Shown here: piece after piece, positions 61,405 through 64,000 of the stretch | Layout: each line of letters begins with the position of its first letter | How positions within the stretch are numbered: position 1 is the first letter of the stretch | Assembly: GCF_027706845.1 (NCBI RefSeq) | Contig: NZ_JAQGCZ010000004.1 | Location: forward strand, 372,001 to 436,000 | From: Mycolicibacterium sp. BiH015 | GTDB taxonomy: Bacteria; Actinomycetota; Actinomycetes; Mycobacteriales; Mycobacteriaceae | Direction: 5' to 3' | DNA length: 64,000 nt | Notes under the pieces: generated by a model | Told to the model about the DNA's origin: nothing | Seen by the model: only the letters and a program-made list of their open reading frames with translations | Database searches by the model: none | Program-made: the position numbers and the translations under genes

Positions 61405-63006
61405 TGAACGCCCCGCGCCCTCCCAGAACTGCTTCCGCACCGCCTTCTTGTCCGGCTTACCCAGCGCGGTGATCGGCACCGAATCGGTGACGACGACCTG
61501 CTTGGGCACGTGCACCGACCCCTTGCGCTCCTTCACCGACGCCTGGATCTCGGCGATCATCGTCTGCACCGAAGACTCATCGGAGGCAGCGTCGGGTCGC
61601 AGCACCACCACGGCCGTCACCGCCTCGCCCCACTTCTCGTCGGGCGTGCCGATCACGCACACCTGGGCGATCGAGGGATGTTCGGCCACAACGTCTTCCA
61701 CCTCGCGCGGGAACACGTTGAAGCCGCCGGTGACGATCATGTCCTTGGTGCGGTCGACGATGAAGTAGAAGCCGTCCTCGTCCTCACGCGCCAGATCGCC
61801 GGTGTGCATCCAGCCGTCGCGGAACGTCTCGGCCGTCGCTTCGGGCAGGTTCCAGTAGCCGCCCGACAGCAGCGGGCCCGACACGCAGATCTCGCCCACC
61901 TCGCCCTGCGGGACGGGCTTGCCGTCTTCGCCGAGCAGCGCCACGCGAGCGAACAGCGTCGGCCGCCCGCACGACGTCAGCCGCTTCTCGTCGTGGTCCT
62001 TCTTCGACAGGTAGGTGATGACCATCGGCGCCTCGGACTGCCCGTAGTACTGCGCGAAGATCGGCCCGAACCGGCGGATCGCTTCCTTGAGGCGCACCGG
62101 GTTCATCGCCGAAGCCCCGTAGTAGACCGTCTCCAGCGACGACAGGTCGCGGGTGTGCGAATCGGGATGGTCCATCAGCGCGTAGATCATCGACGGCACG
62201 AGCATCGTCGCGGTGATCTTCTGCTCCTCGATGATCCGCAGCACCTCGGCCGGATCGAACTTCGTCAGCACGATCAACTCACCGCCCTTGACGATGACGG
62301 GCGTGAAGAACGCCGCGCCCGCGTGCGACAGCGGCGTGCACATCAGGAACCGCGGGTTCTCCGGCCACTCCCACTCAGCCAACTGCACCGTCGTCATCGT
62401 CGTGATCGACTGCGTCGTGCCCATGACACCCTTGGGCTTGCCCGTGGTGCCACCCGTGTAGGTCAGGCCGCCGATGTTGTCGGGGGCGAGGTCCGCGGCG
62501 ACCAGCGGCTTGGGTGCGTACTTGGCGGCCTCGGCGCTCAGATCACTGGCCGTGACGCCGGCCTTGACCAGCTCGTCGGGGACCGGCCCGATGGTCAAGA
62601 TCTGTTTGAGCGTCGGTACCTTCTCCAGCAACCCCAGAGCCCGCTCGACGAACGCCGGGTTCGGGTCGATGATCAGTGACGTCACCTCGGCGTCGGACAG
62701 CACGTAGGCGTGGTCGTCCAGCGAGCCGAGAGGGTGTAGTGCCGTCCGCCGGAATCCCTGGGTCTGGCTGGCGCCGATGATCATCAGCACTTCCGGCCGG
62801 TTCAGCGACAGCAGACCGGAGGCACTTCCCGTGCCGGCGCCGAGCGCTTCGAACGCCTGAATGTACTGGCTGATGCGGTCGGCGAGCTCACCACCGGTGA
62901 GTGTGGTGTCCCCGAGAAACAGCACGGGGCGGTCCTTGTGGCGCTTCAACGCGCCGACGGTCAGGTGTCCGGAGTGCAGGGGATGGCGCAACAGTGCATC
63001 ACTCAT
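61396..63006 (-). CDS. fadD8: Fatty-acid-CoA ligase FadD8-like (Rv0551c homologue)
   Basis: The 536-aa ANL protein has YTGGTTGKPKGVMGTT, YYGQSEAPMVITYLS, TGDLAREDEDGFYFIVDRTK (20 residues) and the catalytic Lys in ITALGKPDKKAVRK. The position and family match fadD8. A KstR-type motif lies just upstream. Its stop is within a palindrome of the tandem array. Substrate not predictable; a sterol side-chain or fatty acid is possible. Confidence 0.88.
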   Translation of the reverse strand: MSDALLRHPLHSGHLTVGALKRHKDRPVLFLGDTTLTGGELADRISQYIQAFEALGAGTGSASGLLSLNRPEVLMIIGASQTQGFRRTALHPLGSLDDHAYVLSDAEVTSLIIDPNPAFVERALGLLEKVPTLKQILTIGPVPDELVKAGVTASDLSAEAAKYAPKPLVAADLAPDNIGGLTYTGGTTGKPKGVMGTTQSITTMTTVQLAEWEWPENPRFLMCTPLSHAGAAFFTPVIVKGGELIVLTKFDPAEVLRIIEEQKITATMLVPSMIYALMDHPDSHTRDLSSLETVYYGASAMNPVRLKEAIRRFGPIFAQYYGQSEAPMVITYLSKKDHDEKRLTSCGRPTLFARVALLGEDGKPVPQGEVGEICVSGPLLSGGYWNLPEATAETFRDGWMHTGDLAREDEDGFYFIVDRTKDMIVTGGFNVFPREVEDVVAEHPSIAQVCVIGTPDEKWGEAVTAVVVLRPDAASDESSVQTMIAEIQASVKERKGSVHVPKQVVVTDSVPITALGKPDKKAVRKQFWEGAGRSVG

Positions 63007-63016
63007 ACGGACAGAT

Positions 63017-63030
63017 TAGAACGTGTTCCA
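63017..63030. promoter_or_regulatory. KstR-type operator upstream of fadD8
   Basis: TAGAACGTGTTCCA matches the TnnAACnnGTTnnA palindrome bound by KstR, the mycobacterial repressor of cholesterol catabolism, at every fixed position. It begins 11 bp beyond the fadD8 start codon, a typical operator position. The genuine regulator here is inferred. Confidence 0.65.
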
Positions 63031-63055
63031 ATTTCAGTCAGCAGGGTCCATGAAT

Positions 63056-63096
63056 TCGGCGTGGTTGTCGCCGCTCAGCGACGACAACCACGCCGA
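63056..63096. terminator. Hairpin at the end of the DGPF gene
   Basis: Arms 63056-63070 and 63082-63096 are perfectly inverted over 15 bp (TCGGCGTGGTTGTCG and its complement) around an 11-nt loop. It begins 6 bp after the stop of the YCII gene on the minus strand and ends before the fadD8 promoter, so a terminator is likely. No U-tract. Confidence 0.6.
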
Positions 63097-63101
63097 GACC
63101 G

Positions 63102-63518
63102 CTAGATCAAGCCGTCTTTCTTCCACTGCAGTTCCTTCTGGACCCATTCGTTGTCCTGCGGGAACTCCTCCGTCTCGGTCACGCGCCGGACCTCCAGTCG
63201 CGCGCCGACACCGAGCGGGCACTTCAGTGCCCACTGCTTGGCCTCCTCGATCGAGGACACGCCCAGCATCCAGAAACCATTGAACAACTCCTTGGCCTCG
63301 GTGTATGGCCCGTCGGTGATCACCGGGGTCTCGGTGTCGAAGTTGACCACGAACCCTTCTTCCGGTCCGGCCAGGCCTTCACCGGCCAGCAGCACGCCGG
63401 CCTTGATGAGCTCCTCGTTGTAGCGGCCCATGGCGGCGATGACGTCCTCGAAGTTGACGTTTTCCATCGCCTTCTCGGCTTCCGGGGTGGAACGCAGGAT
63501 CAGCATGTAGCGGGTCAT
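63102..63518 (-). CDS. YCII/DGPF-domain protein
   Basis: The 138-aa protein is a YCII (DGPF) domain: RYMLILRSTPEAEKAME at the N-terminus, ITDGPYTEAKELFNGFWML (DGPY in place of DGPF) and KCPLGVGARLEVRRV near the end. ATG 63518 follows GGAGACACG. These are typical partners of ECF42 sigma factors. Function unknown. Confidence 0.85.
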   Translation of the reverse strand: MTRYMLILRSTPEAEKAMENVNFEDVIAAMGRYNEELIKAGVLLAGEGLAGPEEGFVVNFDTETPVITDGPYTEAKELFNGFWMLGVSSIEEAKQWALKCPLGVGARLEVRRVTETEEFPQDNEWVQKELQWKKDGLI

Positions 63519-63905
63519 CTCGTGTCTCCTTCTATCGTTGGGGAAGGGGCTCTGTAATCGTGCCCTCACCTAGGCGTCGATCGGCAAGACCCGAAATCGA
63601 CACGAGCTCGAAGAGAAATTTCACGAAAGACGGACTCGCAGGTCACAGGCACGCAGGACGAGCGAAGCTAGGATGTGGGACGGTGCGGTCCGGTTGGGGT
63701 TTGCGGCCCCTGTGCGCGGCACCGAATCGGTACAAGTTAATGGCGGTTCGTACAGTCTCGGGTGCGAACAGATTCTGGTCGCGGATAACCCACAGTGCGT
63801 CAAAGGCTTTCCGTAACTCGATCGTGGCATGTATTTCGCGGTGTGGTCGGCACGTACGTTGGGCATCGCGACGCACCAGCAGCGCGGCGGAGCTAGGCTG
63901 AACAC
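63519..63905. other. 387-bp intergenic region without a supported gene
   Basis: Between the start of the YCII gene and the start of the TetR gene. A 90-codon minus frame (63643-63915) is open but has a weak codon bias (includes TTA and many third-position A/T) and no ribosome site, so it is not called. The region must hold the two divergent promoters. No repeat or RNA gene was recognised. Confidence 0.5.
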
Positions 63906-64000
63906 GTGTCACCATCCGCGGCTCTCCGCTCGGAGGACCGTAGGCGTCCCAAAGACCGCAAGCAGCAGATCGCCAAGGCGGCGGCCGAGGCGTTCAGCGA
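63906..64000 (+). CDS. TetR-family regulator, N-terminal fragment (cut by the window end)
   Basis: GTG 63906 opens a frame to the window end: a short basic leader then RPKDRKQQIAKAAAEAFS, the first helix of a TetR DNA-binding domain (pattern R-x-I-x-x-A-A-x-x-x-F). It is too short for an ORF listing but the family signature is clear. Divergent from the YCII gene. Confidence 0.65.
   Translation, partial: MSPSAALRSEDRRRPKDRKQQIAKAAAEAFS

Noticed and set aside
63643-63915. 90-codon minus-strand frame in the intergenic region
   Set aside because: Weak codon bias, no ribosome site, overlaps the TetR start; not enough support.
1-64000. tRNA, rRNA, insertion sequences or prophage
   Set aside because: No transposase, integrase or conserved RNA sequence was recognised in either strand; a tRNA search tool would settle tRNAs.

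Overview
This is a high-GC, gene-dense actinobacterial chromosome segment, almost certainly from a rapidly growing Mycobacterium/Mycolicibacterium. The order and families of the genes follow the M. tuberculosis Rv0501-Rv0551c backbone: galE2-like, Rv0502 acyltransferase, hadD, serB1, glutaredoxin, hemA-hemC-hemD-hemB, hemL, Rv0525, the ccdA/resB/ccsA cytochrome c biogenesis genes, Rv0530-0531, menA, Rv0535-0536, Rv0539-0541c, menE, pitA, Rv0546c-0547c, menB and fadD8. Several M. tuberculosis neighbours are absent where they would be expected (cmaA2, mmpS2/mmpL2, fabH, vapBC3). No rRNA, tRNA, CRISPR array, transposase or prophage was seen.

Layout. 1-3.7 kb: cell-envelope and lipid genes and a glutaredoxin. 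3.7-10.5 kb: haem operon hemA-C-D-B followed by four small membrane proteins. 10.6-14.8 kb: accessory redox island (DUF2236 oxygenase, TetR, acidic protein, PPOX protein, P450, Ddn-like F420 protein). 14.9-19.5 kb: PucR regulator divergent from an NCS1 permease and an amidohydrolase. 19.5-25.5 kb: hemL, a phosphatase and the thioredoxin/CcdA/ResB/CcsA system II. 25.6-27.8 kb: ParA-like ATPase and small membrane proteins. 27.8-32.7 kb: six-gene MoxR/DUF58/VWA operon inserted before menA. 32.8-38.7 kb: menA, MTA phosphorylase, epimerase, nitronate monooxygenase and a two-component system. 38.8-43.6 kb: glycosyltransferase/DUF2064/methyltransferase/molybdopterin oxidoreductase operon and a membrane glycosyltransferase. 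43.7-53.8 kb: menE, DUF3349 genes, pitA, acyl-CoA ligase, SDRs, AraC, menB. 54-58 kb: GT2/acyl-CoA-dehydrogenase-like/PIG-L/NodS-like cluster. 58-64 kb: ECF sigma factor, MFS, GntR, fadD8, YCII/DGPF protein, start of a TetR gene.

How it fits together. Two respiratory themes recur: haem production plus cytochrome c maturation, and menaquinone synthesis (menA, menE, menB). Most operons are tightly packed with 4-base start/stop overlaps (ATGA or GTGA). By the same logic two genes appear to use rare starts: a NodS-like methyltransferase (CTGA) and menE (ATA inside ATAG).

The most unusual non-coding signal is a set of dispersed palindromes. There are three copies of a perfect 19-21 bp arm palindrome, two copies of a CG-rich palindrome, and two 27-bp tandem arrays of the same 15-bp palindrome in opposite orientations. 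All seven lie at 3' gene ends, and the arrays supply the stop codons of flanking genes. The best candidate for an undescribed pathway is the 55-58 kb cluster, whose enzyme types resemble the glycosyltransferase, N-deacetylase and N-methyltransferase steps of rhizobial Nod-factor synthesis.
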